Shown here one piece after another: positions 1 to 6,771 of a stretch of 38,650 bases of DNA. The position numbers were made by a program, and so were the translations under genes. Under the pieces are notes generated by a model, which worked only from the letters and a program-made list of their open reading frames with translations, did no database searches and was not told the DNA's origin. Numbering within the stretch: position 1 is the stretch's first letter; each line of letters begins with the position of its first letter. Source of the DNA: Chloroflexota bacterium (GTDB taxonomy: Bacteria; Chloroflexota; Dehalococcoidia; Lucifugimonadales; UBA3495); the NCBI GenBank assembly GCA_028874075.1, contig JAPPLU010000019.1:1-38650 (forward strand), in the 5' to 3' direction.

Positions 1-113
1 ACCACGCCAGCCACTATCGTGGCGGGAATGTCTGGTGTAGCTGGTGAGTTGGCGTTGTCACAGGCGATGCCGAGAGACAGGGCGACCGCCAGAAGGAAGA
101 CTATAGCTTTCAT
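1..113 (-). CDS. Lipoprotein, 3'-truncated by window edge
   Basis: An ATG at 111-113 (minus strand) opens a frame that runs off the left edge of the window. An AAGGA Shine-Dalgarno lies about six bases upstream. The first residues form a lipoprotein signal: a lysine, a hydrophobic core, and then a cysteine after Gly-Ile-Ala. The -3 glycine makes the lipobox slightly atypical. After the cysteine comes a Pro/Thr linker ending ATPDIPATIVAGVV. It closely matches the linker TPDVPATIDAAV in the large lipoprotein at 32116-34311. The body of the protein lies outside the window, so its function cannot be given. It is likely exported and membrane-anchored. Confidence 0.6.
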   Translation of the reverse strand, partial: MKAIVFLLAVALSLGIACDNANSPATPDIPATIVAGV

Positions 114-120
114 TGTTGTT

Positions 121-180
121 CCTTATTATGCCCTGCCAAATTCAACAGGACCGTCTGCGGCCTTAACAGCATAATAAAGG
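121..180 (-). promoter_or_regulatory. Inverted repeat covering a Shine-Dalgarno
   Basis: CCTTATTATGC at 121-131 is complementary to GCATAATAAAGG at 169-180, with one extra A in the outer arm. On the minus strand the inner arm contains the AAGGA ribosome-binding site of the lipoprotein starting at 113. The 37-base loop makes a stable hairpin uncertain. It may equally reflect the end of the convergent-side transcript of the HTH gene at 249-494. Confidence 0.25.
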
Positions 181-248
181 GTGGGGGATGGCTACCTACG
201 CCGCCTTCCATGCGTTTCAGCTTCTGCGGCGGCGCCGCCCTATCCTAC

Positions 249-494
249 TTACTCGGTGAACAGGTGGCCCAGGCCGTAGGATCCGACCAGGGCCAGCAGC
301 GTCAGCAGGTGCTTCCCCGTGGGGCGCACTCCCTTGTCCCGCCAGCGCCTCACGGTCTCGGGATCGGTCCCGAGGTGACGGTTCAGCTCCGCCCACGTGA
401 GACCAGACTCCTCCTGGAAGCGCACCAGCCGCCGGGAGAAGTCGTCGGGGTAGTCGTGGTCTGCCCTGCTGTGGTGAATGCGTTGTCTCGGCAT
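249..494 (-). CDS. Small XRE-like helix-turn-helix DNA-binding protein
   Basis: This 81-residue protein begins MPRQRIHHSRADHDYP and carries a lambda-repressor-like HTH at about residues 20-60. Key stretches are LVRFQEESGLTWAELNRHLG and TDPETVRRWRDKGVRPTGKH. It ends in a short hydrophobic helix (LLTLLALVGSYGLGHLF). The arrangement is typical of a small stand-alone regulator family common in environmental bacteria. The family's targets are unknown to me. GGAGG lies 11 bases upstream of the chosen ATG. A second ATG sits three bases after that GGAGG but opens another, unconvincing frame. It sits alone; the next gene downstream on the same strand is the partial lipoprotein at 1-113. Confidence 0.75.
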   Translation of the reverse strand: MPRQRIHHSRADHDYPDDFSRRLVRFQEESGLTWAELNRHLGTDPETVRRWRDKGVRPTGKHLLTLLALVGSYGLGHLFTE

Positions 495-993
495 TGAATC
501 ATGGTCCTCCCTTGGGATGATTGGAAGGCTCCCTTACCTCTTGGCAACGTCTGGCAGGTCCAGGATATTGAGGGATGAAGGCCCTGGGGACTTCCTGAAT
601 ATGGGCAACGCATCGGGTTGGCTGGTTGGAATCAGCCGGAGACGATGCCCAATGAGCAGACTATGCGAATGTCAGTGGCCACTCCCTGGCTAGATTCAAC
701 GGTTGGCGTTGGGGTCGGCGGCTCAGTCAGCGTTTGGGATAGTGGTTTCCGATACGAGAAGCCGCCTGTAACGAGGAACGCTCAACAGATGCTACCACGC
801 AATCGCCTCCATCGCATCCAACTTGCCTTTGGCGACAGGGCCGTCGTATTCTAACCCTCAAGCGCGTCACTACTGCGAAAGCAGGTATCCATATTCCCCA
901 AGGTAAATTATTCAGAAATAATCCTCACGCATTCGTTTACTGGACTCTCGGGAAGGAGGGAATGGTGGAGAGGATGGGTTGATCCTGAGGATC

Positions 994-1178
994 GCACAGG
1001 GCCTTTCGGTTATCCTCTCTCCCTTGAGGGAGAGGGTTAGAGCCTGCCCCCGCGAAATCGGGGGGTGAGGGTGAAATTCCCGGCATCAGCAGCTTTGCGT
1101 ACAGTAGAAGACGGAACATCCTGTAAATCTCAAAATCAAACGAATCATAGTTCAGACAATAATCGAAAGGCCCTGTGC
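994..1178. repeat. MITE-like element with 20-bp terminal inverted repeats
   Basis: GCACAGGGCCTTTCGGTTAT at 994-1013 is the inverted complement of 1159-1178 with 19 of 20 positions matching. The 185-bp interval has no transposase. Inside are two GC hairpins: 1015-1023 pairs with 1028-1036 around TTGA, and 1047-1052 pairs with 1059-1064. The internal text (CCTCTCTCCCTTGAGGGAGAGGG-like, then a G-rich run) resembles intergenic palindromic repeats widespread in bacterial genomes. I see no clear target-site duplication at the ends. Confidence 0.55.
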
Positions 1179-1186
1179 AAGTCGAA

Positions 1187-1206
1187 GCCGTGTCCGTGGA
1201 CACGGC
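1187..1206. repeat. 20-bp near-perfect palindrome, copy 1
   Basis: GCCGTGTCCGTGGACACGGC reads the same on both strands except for the central GT. A second copy of the core, CGTGTCCACGGACACG, is at 5823-5838. Both copies lie next to repeat DNA. It could be a protein-binding dyad or part of a mobile-element end. Confidence 0.4.
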
Positions 1207-1481
1207 CTGTTGCTAGAACTTCTTTTCACAATGTTGACATACTAGAAATTAGCGTAGAGGATACCGCAAAGGAGGTGCTCACTGCAGGACAACAAGTCCT
1301 GCGAAAAAGGTCCATTAAGTAAGACCTGCCCCGGGTCCAGACCTCCTGGGCTGCCAGGGCGGCGGCAAAGGCCTCGGGGTCGGGCCAGTAACCGGGTCAG
1401 CGCACATCGGTTTGACGAAGTCCAAACAAAATTACGAATACTAACTGCAGCGGGAAGCGGATTTCGTAATCCAGGAAGCCA

Positions 1482-1515
1482 AGAAAAGGGCCGGTGTCAG
1501 ATATGACACCGGCCC
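1482..1515 (-). terminator. Rho-independent terminator of the secreted-protein gene
   Basis: GGGCCGGTGTCA at 1488-1499 and TGACACCGGCCC at 1504-1515 form a perfect 12-bp stem with the loop GATA. On the minus strand the stem is followed by TTTTCTT (1481-1487), so it fits an intrinsic terminator for the gene ending at 1592, about 75 bases upstream. Confidence 0.8.
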
Positions 1516-1591
1516 CGATTTGGGCCTGGTTGACAATAATGGTTCGCCAATACCGGTTACGTCAACCGGTAAGTTGGCCGCTGCATCCGTT

Positions 1592-2380
1592 CTAGTTGTA
1601 CCCCAGGTAGGTGACGGTGAAGTCGCATTCCAGGGAAGAGCCCGTTGGCTTGCTGGATTGGGTGCAAAGGTACCGGAAGGCATCGTCTATGGGCTTGTTC
1701 CCCCGGGCTGTTGCCCTGGTACGTACTGAATGCCCGGCGGCAGAGACAAGGGTGTGGGTGTAAGTTCCCTTCGTATCCACGTACATGTAGGTGGAACTGT
1801 CCAGGTCGTGGCTTTTGTCGCACTTCTTTACCTTGTAGTACCAGAAGGGAATCAGCCATTTTGCCCAACAGGAGTGGTACCTGTTGTTTCCGTCGAAGAG
1901 GTCGCCTGAATTGGTGTTGGTTGCGGTCTTGACGGTAAAGCGGGAAGTAGTCTTGGTGAGGTCGTCAACGGAGTTCACGCCGACAATCTTGCCAATAATT
2001 TCGATCTTCCACTTGTAGCCAAGCTCTGTTCCGATGTTGTAGTGAGCGGATGGGTCATCTGCGTTGAGGGAGTTAGCTCTGAGGTCCAGGGCATGCACCA
2101 CAATGTTGCACGAATCTTCTTCAGGTCCCACCCTGACCCGGGCTACATCAGATTCTGCTCTGATGCTGATGTCGGGATTAGCACATCCTGCGTGGTCGGG
2201 CCCGGGAGTGGCTCTGTCCTCGTAAATGGTGTCGCCCTTGCTGATGGGGCCGCTTACGGGAGTGCCGCCGATGTCGATCTGAAGGCTGTTGGCGGCGTTG
2301 TTGTCGGCCGTTACTCCCGCGGGAATGAGCAAGAGGAGGGCCAGGATGAAAGCTGGAAGCAGGTACTTTATTTTGAACAT
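1592..2380 (-). CDS. Secreted protein of unknown function
   Basis: The 262-residue product has a clear Sec signal peptide: MFKIKYLLPAF, then a long Leu/Ile core, ending AGVTA about residue 25. The mature part is mixed and polar, with about seven cysteines that could form disulfides, and a WLIPFWYYKVKKCDK aromatic segment near residues 170-185. I recognise no enzymatic motif. The start is supported by GAGAGGTG six bases before the ATG. It lies 97 bp downstream of the membrane-protein gene 2478-2879 on the same strand and is followed by a strong terminator (1482-1515). The two may be co-transcribed. Base composition is visibly less GC-rich than the enzyme genes later in the window. Confidence 0.7.
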   Translation of the reverse strand: MFKIKYLLPAFILALLLLIPAGVTADNNAANSLQIDIGGTPVSGPISKGDTIYEDRATPGPDHAGCANPDISIRAESDVARVRVGPEEDSCNIVVHALDLRANSLNADDPSAHYNIGTELGYKWKIEIIGKIVGVNSVDDLTKTTSRFTVKTATNTNSGDLFDGNNRYHSCWAKWLIPFWYYKVKKCDKSHDLDSSTYMYVDTKGTYTHTLVSAAGHSVRTRATARGNKPIDDAFRYLCTQSSKPTGSSLECDFTVTYLGYN

Positions 2381-2477
2381 CTGTCACCTCTCGTTTAAAA
2401 ACAGCTGAGGATTCTCGTTCTTTCTGTACGGTAAATCTCTTGCTCGCGGGGTTTTCTTTCCCGCGCACGCACCTCCT

Positions 2478-2879
2478 TTAGATTGTTTTAGGTGGGTCGG
2501 CCCGGCATGCTTTGATGAGGACTACTGCCAGCATGGCCAGCGCCGAAGGAATGTATCCGATGCCGAAGCCCAGGTACCCGAGTGCGCATATGGTGGTTAC
2601 GGCGAGGGTAATGACGCTGAGTAGCAATGTTCCCGTAAGACGGGAAAGTTTGACGGTTAGAACCAGGGCGAGGGCTATGCCGGTGAAGACGACCGGGGTA
2701 AAGTACCAGGCGGCGTCCCACAAATCGTAGTGAAGGGGGCATCCGGCAATGATCATGGACGCCGATTCCCTGGCTACGCCTCCGTAGATGCAGGTGGGAA
2801 AGACCAGCCAGATGAAGATTAGCCATGCACTGGCGTGGGCGATGGTGGTGGCGATGAGGACAGGCCGTGATTCTTTCAT
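2478..2879 (-). CDS. Small four-helix membrane protein (paralogue of 8490-8954)
   Basis: The 133-residue protein has four hydrophobic segments, at about residues 10-30, 58-76, 82-98 and 103-125. Its C-terminal part (LGYLGFGIGYIPSALAMLAV) matches that of the protein at 8490-8954 (LAYLSFGVLYFPSALALI). Both also share an N-terminal helix ending in Trp-Pro/Phe-Pro and an extracytoplasmic loop before the second helix. So the two are paralogues of one unnamed family. AGGAGG four bases before the ATG fixes the start. Function is unknown. Its neighbour downstream is a secreted protein; the family's second member instead sits next to a recombinase. Confidence 0.7.
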   Translation of the reverse strand: MKESRPVLIATTIAHASAWLIFIWLVFPTCIYGGVARESASMIIAGCPLHYDLWDAAWYFTPVVFTGIALALVLTVKLSRLTGTLLLSVITLAVTTICALGYLGFGIGYIPSALAMLAVVLIKACRADPPKTI

Positions 2880-3060
2880 GGCTCCTCCTGTTGCTTTACG
2901 CTCCAGGCTTTTAGGTTGGTTGGTATATAGTCTGCTTGATATGCCAGAATGTCAACATTGTGAAAATAAACGCGAGCCTGGGCATCAGTTGACAGAATAG
3001 GCCTTGCGCGAACCTATGTCACCTTCGTTGAAGTAGTGGCTTCGTGGCAAGAAAGCTTAC

Positions 3061-3309
3061 TTACACCAGAAAATATGACTCTATTCTCCAAGGGTCATCA
3101 GTAACGCTGTTTCGAGTGTACCGGACATGGGATGCCTTGCCTCGAACAACAGAAGTTTCAGGAACTGGCACGACAGCGACATTGTCTGTTTCAAAGTAAA
3201 CCCCACTGCGAGCCTCAAGCCATTCAGTATTAACTTCAGCAAAGAAGCCGCCCCCCTCAAAGTCATGCTTATCCTGCTTGTTCAAGAACATAAGCTGGTC
3301 TTCACTCAT
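3061..3309 (-). CDS. Small soluble protein of unknown function
   Basis: An 82-residue acidic protein beginning MSEDQLMFLNKQDKHDFEGG. The frame stays open five codons further to a TTG, but GGAGG is inside that extension and sits seven bases before the ATG at 3309, so the shorter start is preferred. There is no signal peptide, TM helix or motif that I recognise. It is divergent from the broken gene at 3367-3581, with a 9-bp inverted repeat between them. Confidence 0.5.
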   Translation of the reverse strand: MSEDQLMFLNKQDKHDFEGGGFFAEVNTEWLEARSGVYFETDNVAVVPVPETSVVRGKASHVRYTRNSVTDDPWRIESYFLV

Positions 3310-3327
3310 TTTAATTTCCTCCAAAAG

Positions 3328-3355
3328 TGTTTCAAAGAAGCGCTTTTTTGAAACA
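3328..3355. promoter_or_regulatory. Inverted repeat between divergent starts
   Basis: TGTTTCAAA (3328-3336) and TTTGAAACA (3347-3355) form a perfect 9-bp inverted repeat separated by ten bases. It lies in the 57-bp gap between the start at 3309 (minus) and the ATG at 3367 (plus). The position fits an operator serving both directions; a hairpin in either leader is the alternative. Confidence 0.35.
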
Positions 3356-3366
3356 GGGAAGTAGCT

Positions 3367-3581
3367 ATGACAACTCCGAGTATCGAGGAACTGGTAGCCC
3401 GACTGGTGGGTGGATACGTTGGGAAGTCGGGAAGGTCCGCGAAGAAATGAACCGAGGCATGGACCAACTCCGTGCTGACATGAACAAGAACCACCAAGAG
3501 CTGTTGGGCCGCCATGAAGGCCACACCCACGACGACGACGGGGCGTCGGTCTTTCACCAGCTCACCACGCCGGCCGACTAG
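3367..3581 (+). pseudogene. Frameshifted small coiled-coil protein
   Basis: The ATG at 3367 starts MTTPSIEELVARLVGGY and then runs into a stop at 3448. In another frame the sequence continues sensibly as VREEMNRGMDQLRADMNKNH and ends with a His/Asp-rich tail, HTHDDDGASVFHQLTTPAD, stopping at 3579-3581. Joined by one shift near 3410-3425, the two halves make an approximately 70-residue protein of a small family I know from Chloroflexota-like genomes: an N-terminal helix, a Met/Glu coiled coil and an H-x-H-D tail. Its function is not established. The break may be genuine decay or a sequencing error. Confidence 0.5.
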
Positions 3582-3932
3582 TCACGGAAATGCCCTTGGG
3601 CGAACCACTATTGTAAGCCGAGCCCTTTTCGGGGCCGGTTTGCTATGCAGAAAACCTTTCCACGACACGTTCAACCATAGTGGTCGGACTTCCTATCATC
3701 TTCCTCCAAATCAATCGCGGCTACCTCTATCTAATCTGTCTTGGCGGCGGAAAAGGTTGTTCACGACAGTTTGACAGTACGCCCCACCAAAGTTAGCCTC
3801 TTTATCCGTGTCACTGGAAAGCGAGGGATTGCCCCCTGACCTGATCAGCATCCGGGGCAGAGGAGGCGGCGTTCAAGAACATTTATAACCTGGTGCCATC
3901 GTATTTTTTAGCCACTTAAGGAGAGTTTCCCA
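3582..3932. other. Intergenic, nothing recognised
   Basis: About 350 bases between the broken coiled-coil gene and the secreted-protein gene. I see no protein-like frame, repeat or clear terminator. Its right end holds the AAGGAGAG ribosome-binding site (3918-3925) for the next gene. Confidence 0.4.
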
Positions 3933-4439
3933 ATTCACAAACTATTTATAAGGTTTGCTCCTATATTTGTCGCGGTGGCCCTGGCCGTGGGCTTCTTTTC
4001 CACGGAAGTCGCTCAGGCCCACTACACCACGACGGATATCGCTTCTCACTACAACTCCGTGACCACCGGCCACAGCAATACCTCGTCTCTTGACGCAGCG
4101 TGCGGATCCACCTACCGGCTGACCAACAAGACCTACTTCAATGAGGTTACGGACGACGATGCCGAGATTTACTACACCTCGGTCAAGTCGAAAAACTATT
4201 CCGGCACACCTTCCGGCGGTACGTACCGGCTGGGCAACTACAACAATCAGACAATGGTAATCAAGTGTTTCATGCTGAACACGCCCCTTGAGGACGGCGA
4301 GACCTACAACACGCCCAGGCTGGACAAGACCGTCTCCTTTGCCTGGAATAATCAGATAGTAGTGACGGTGTACAGCTATGCTGGTTCCGGCACTGCTTGC
4401 CAAAACATCGATTGGGACTTCTTCTACCCCGACGAATAA
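3933..4439 (+). CDS. Secreted protein of unknown function, probable ATT start
   Basis: The first standard start in frame, a GTG at 3975, would cut the signal peptide in half. Reading back in frame to an ATT at 3933 gives HKLFIRFAPIFVAVALAVGF after the start: a basic n-region, a hydrophobic core and an AQA cleavage site near residue 29. AAGGAGAG lies seven bases before the ATT. The frame is closed by a TAG at 3909-3911, and no ATG, GTG or TTG lies between it and 3975. I therefore propose the non-standard ATT start; a point mutation from ATG is the alternative. The mature 140 residues are rich in Thr, Tyr and Asn with three cysteines and match no family I know. Confidence 0.6.
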   Translation: MHKLFIRFAPIFVAVALAVGFFSTEVAQAHYTTTDIASHYNSVTTGHSNTSSLDAACGSTYRLTNKTYFNEVTDDDAEIYYTSVKSKNYSGTPSGGTYRLGNYNNQTMVIKCFMLNTPLEDGETYNTPRLDKTVSFAWNNQIVVTVYSYAGSGTACQNIDWDFFYPDE

Positions 4440-4478
4440 GGCCTGGACGAGCGCGCAAAAATATACAAGAGGTGTAGA

Positions 4479-5036
4479 ATGTTTTCAAATTTCAAGTGGG
4501 TTGCCTCCGCTTTGGCGGTAGCAGTTCTTGTTGGCACCGGTGTAGCCTTCGCCGTTGAGACACCCATCGCGCCCCAACACAACCACGACCATCATCCTCA
4601 ATTGGACGAAGCCAAACTAAAGGTACCGTTCGATGTCAAGATGCCTTCCAAAGTGCCTGAAAACTACGAGCTTACCGCCTATACCCTGATCGAGTCGCCC
4701 ACCGAGGGCGGGAAAGTGTCGCCCGAAAACCCCATTAGAGTGACAGGCATTGCCCTCTACTATGAGAATACCAGACAGGAAGGAGGCCTGACCCGCGACG
4801 CAATCTTCTTCGAACAATTCCTCGGTAGCAAATATCCCGGCTACCGGGTAGTCAAAGGCACCAAGACCGGACAGCACACTGTATTGGGCAAAAGCGCTGA
4901 CATGTGGAGCGTCAGTCATTCAAAGGGAACCCAGACGGCCTTGGTGTGGGAGAACGCCGACGATGGCATCTTCTACAACATGGTGACCTATCTGTCTCCA
5001 GCCGAGACCTTAAAGTTGGCAAAGTCACTTGATTAG
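4479..5036 (+). CDS. Exported DUF4367-like protein with His cluster
   Basis: The 185-residue product has a signal peptide (MFSNFKWVASALAVAVLVGT, cleaved after AFA about residue 25). A short His-rich run, HNHDHH at 34-39, follows and could bind metal. The rest resembles the DUF4367 fold, found at the C-terminus of some anti-sigma factors and in secreted proteins. Signatures are VPFDVKMPSKVPENYELTAY at about 49-68 and the closing YLSPAETLKLAKSLD. The start is backed by AGAGGTG five bases upstream. The gene overlaps the next one by eight bases, and that neighbour has the same architecture, so they form a translationally coupled pair from an old duplication. No partner sigma factor is nearby. Confidence 0.65.
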   Translation: MFSNFKWVASALAVAVLVGTGVAFAVETPIAPQHNHDHHPQLDEAKLKVPFDVKMPSKVPENYELTAYTLIESPTEGGKVSPENPIRVTGIALYYENTRQEGGLTRDAIFFEQFLGSKYPGYRVVKGTKTGQHTVLGKSADMWSVSHSKGTQTALVWENADDGIFYNMVTYLSPAETLKLAKSLD

Positions 5037-5568
5037 CTTTTCGGTTTTTGCGTTCACTGTTGCGGTAATTTTGATTTTGGTCGGCTCGCTTGCTTGCTCG
5101 AGCGAGCCAACCTCTATGCCTCCCAGAAACCCAACTATCGCCGAAGCGCAGCCTCATGTTCCTTTCCCCATTCAAGCTCCCATTTACATCCCGGACGGAT
5201 ACGAGATGGATCCTCACGTCAGCCTCCTTGATGGCCCACACTATGGGCACGAAGTTAAGGGGGTACGCTTCGTCCTGCGGAAATACACGCCCAGCGGCTA
5301 CAGGAACATCTCTATAAATCAGTTTTTGGCGGAAGGCACGTTCCCCACCGTTCAAACCAATATCGGAGATATCATAGCCTGGGAAATAATAGACTTTGGC
5401 GATTTTGAAGCCGAAGTCAGACAGGCCGACACTCCAGAGGGTCCAAAAGTCGCCGTAGAGTGGGAAACTGAATACAAAGGCAAACGCATTTTTTACGCCG
5501 TAAGGAGCGACCTGGACTTTGAGGAAACCCTTGAGATGGTGCGCTCGTTTCAGGCCATTCACAGATAA
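5029..5568 (+). CDS. DUF4367-like lipoprotein, coupled to upstream paralogue
   Basis: The 179-residue protein starts at a TTG that overlaps the end of the previous gene by eight bases. No ATG is available, and translational coupling would explain the weak ribosome-binding site. A lipoprotein signal ends with the lipobox SLAC at Cys23. The mature part repeats the DUF4367-like pattern of its neighbour: VPFPIQAPIYIPDGYEM at about 44-60 and a final LDFEETLEMVRSF. In this family the domain is a small beta-rich module at the cell surface with unknown ligands. Together with 4479-5036 it gives one soluble and one lipid-anchored copy. Confidence 0.65.
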   Translation: MISFSVFAFTVAVILILVGSLACSSEPTSMPPRNPTIAEAQPHVPFPIQAPIYIPDGYEMDPHVSLLDGPHYGHEVKGVRFVLRKYTPSGYRNISINQFLAEGTFPTVQTNIGDIIAWEIIDFGDFEAEVRQADTPEGPKVAVEWETEYKGKRIFYAVRSDLDFEETLEMVRSFQAIHR

Positions 5569-5615
5569 CCCAACTATTCCTGTTGCAACGAGGCGAGGTT
5601 AGAAAAGCGGGTCCG

Positions 5616-5797
5616 TTGGCAACAAAAGCCAACTTAGAAAAGCTACGGGCTGATATGCTCGCCGCTTTATCCAGCACCGAGGGGCAGGCTCATTCTGCCC
5701 TAGCAGACACTAACCGCCGCATGGACCGCTGATAATTGGAATAGGCGGCGGTCTCCTAGCCGTCGCTGTTGCCGCCTTGTTGCGGACTGCATTCTGA
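5616..5797 (+). pseudogene. Frameshifted coiled-coil/TM small protein
   Basis: From a TTG at 5616 the frame reads LATKANLEKLRADMLAALSS and continues as a coiled coil to MDR, then meets TGA TAA. One base back, a second frame continues with LIIGIGGGLLAVAVAALL and stops at 5795-5797. Rejoined, the product is an approximately 60-residue coiled coil with a C-terminal membrane anchor, a common small-protein design resembling DUF1640-type proteins. A single inserted base near 5728 explains the break. Confidence 0.5.
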
Positions 5798-5822
5798 CCT
5801 GGAGGGCCTGGATGAGCAGCGC

Positions 5823-5838
5823 CGTGTCCACGGACACG
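5823..5838. repeat. Palindrome, copy 2
   Basis: CGTGTCCACGGACACG is a perfect 16-bp palindrome sharing its arms with the 20-bp palindrome at 1187-1206. Confidence 0.4.
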
Positions 5839-5851
5839 AATCAACTCAAAA

Positions 5852-5909
5852 GGTAGTGTCTCAGTTTGAAATTCTGCGTGGCGAAAACTCGGTAGTGTCT
5901 CAGTTTGAA
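5852..5909. repeat. Two 19-bp direct repeats
   Basis: GGTAGTGTCTCAGTTTGAA occurs at 5852-5870 and again at 5891-5909, 39 bases apart, just upstream of a broken gene. It resembles the ends of insertion sequences in layout, but no transposase is adjacent. The identity of such an element is not established here. Confidence 0.5.
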
Positions 5910-5960
5910 GAAGATTTTGAATATCAAGTGTACGCGAGTGCCTTTGGAAGGGGGGAAGAA

Positions 5961-6600
5961 GTGACGCCGCCAACGCGCAAGCCCCGCGAAGAGACGGCCC
6001 GCCTTGGAAAGGAGATTTACGAGGGACATTCGCCATCTTGTTGAGGCCGACCATCATGGGGAGGTCGTCGCCATTGACATTGGCAGCGGCAGCTATGCCC
6101 TCGGCGAAGATGCCATTGCGGCATCCAAGGGCCTGCGGGATCAGCACCCTGACGCCCAGGTCTGGCTGATGCGGGTCGGACATCAGGCGCTGTACCGCTT
6201 CGGGGGGCAGTTCCATACGGAAAGGCGGATGATCGAGGGCTTCGTGAACGCCAATCTCGAAGCCGTTGTAACAATTCCCCTGTTGGGCCCGACAGGGCAG
6301 ACGCGGGAAGTTGCCGCCGTGGTAGACACCGGCTTCAATGGCTATCTGACATTGCCGCCAACGCTGGTGGCGGACTTGGGACTATCTGTGGTGGGCGACG
6401 GCGAGGCCATCCTTGCCGATGGTAGCTAGGCTTCCTTCGACGTGAATGGCGTCACTGCGGTCTGGGACGGCCAACCGAGATACATCGAGGCTGCCGCTGT
6501 TGGCATAGACGGTCTCGTCGGCATGATGTTGCTGGACAGGCACAGCCTGTACCTGGAAGTCGCCGCCGACGGACGTGTCGTCGTGCAGGCGATGGAGTGA
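5961..6600 (+). pseudogene. Broken retropepsin-like aspartic protease with fused partner gene
   Basis: Three pieces of a two-gene module are visible. A GTG at 5961 gives MTPPTRKPREETARLGKEIYE, then the frame shifts near 6027 into RDIRHLVEADHHGEVVAIDI and on to RVGHQALYRFGGQF. This is the small protein that often precedes clan AA proteases. It runs without a stop into MIEGFVNANLEAVVTIPLLG (from 6229). The protease core follows: AAVVDTGFNGYLTLPP, with the catalytic Asp-Thr-Gly. A TAG at 6427-6429 interrupts it, after which the same frame continues with FDVNGVTAVWDGQPRYIEAA and GMMLLDRHSLYLEV to a TGA at 6598-6600. The frameshift, the lost intergenic stop and the in-frame TAG all point to decay. 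Confidence 0.7.
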
Positions 6601-6771
6601 TATTGGTAGCGACCAAGACAACATCCTCGCTCCCTACATACTAGAGCAGGTTCCCAGGCCGGACACGCTTCTTGTCGGACCGGGCTTCTGAGATTGCAGT
6701 GACGAACCCTGGGCGACAGACCTCACAGAGACCCTAGCCACATCTCGAAGACGGTTCCACCTACCGTGCAC

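Larger units (their letters stand above)
495..1481. other. Gene-poor stretch with repeats and gene debris
   Basis: No convincing intact gene lies in this approximately 1-kb stretch. It holds the MITE-like element (994-1178), a 20-bp palindrome (1187-1206) and a small hairpin, GCAGGAC-AACAA-GTCCTGC, at 1284-1302. At about 1320-1400 the minus strand encodes a short protein-like run, YWPDPEAFAAALAAQEVW, with no start and soon stopped. It is probably a relic of a larger gene. Open frames overlapping the repeats look like read-through of repeat DNA. Confidence 0.5.

Noticed and set aside
937..1203. An 88-codon minus-strand frame across the MITE-like element
   Set aside because: It is read-through of the inverted-repeat element, whose palindromes explain the sequence better than a protein does.
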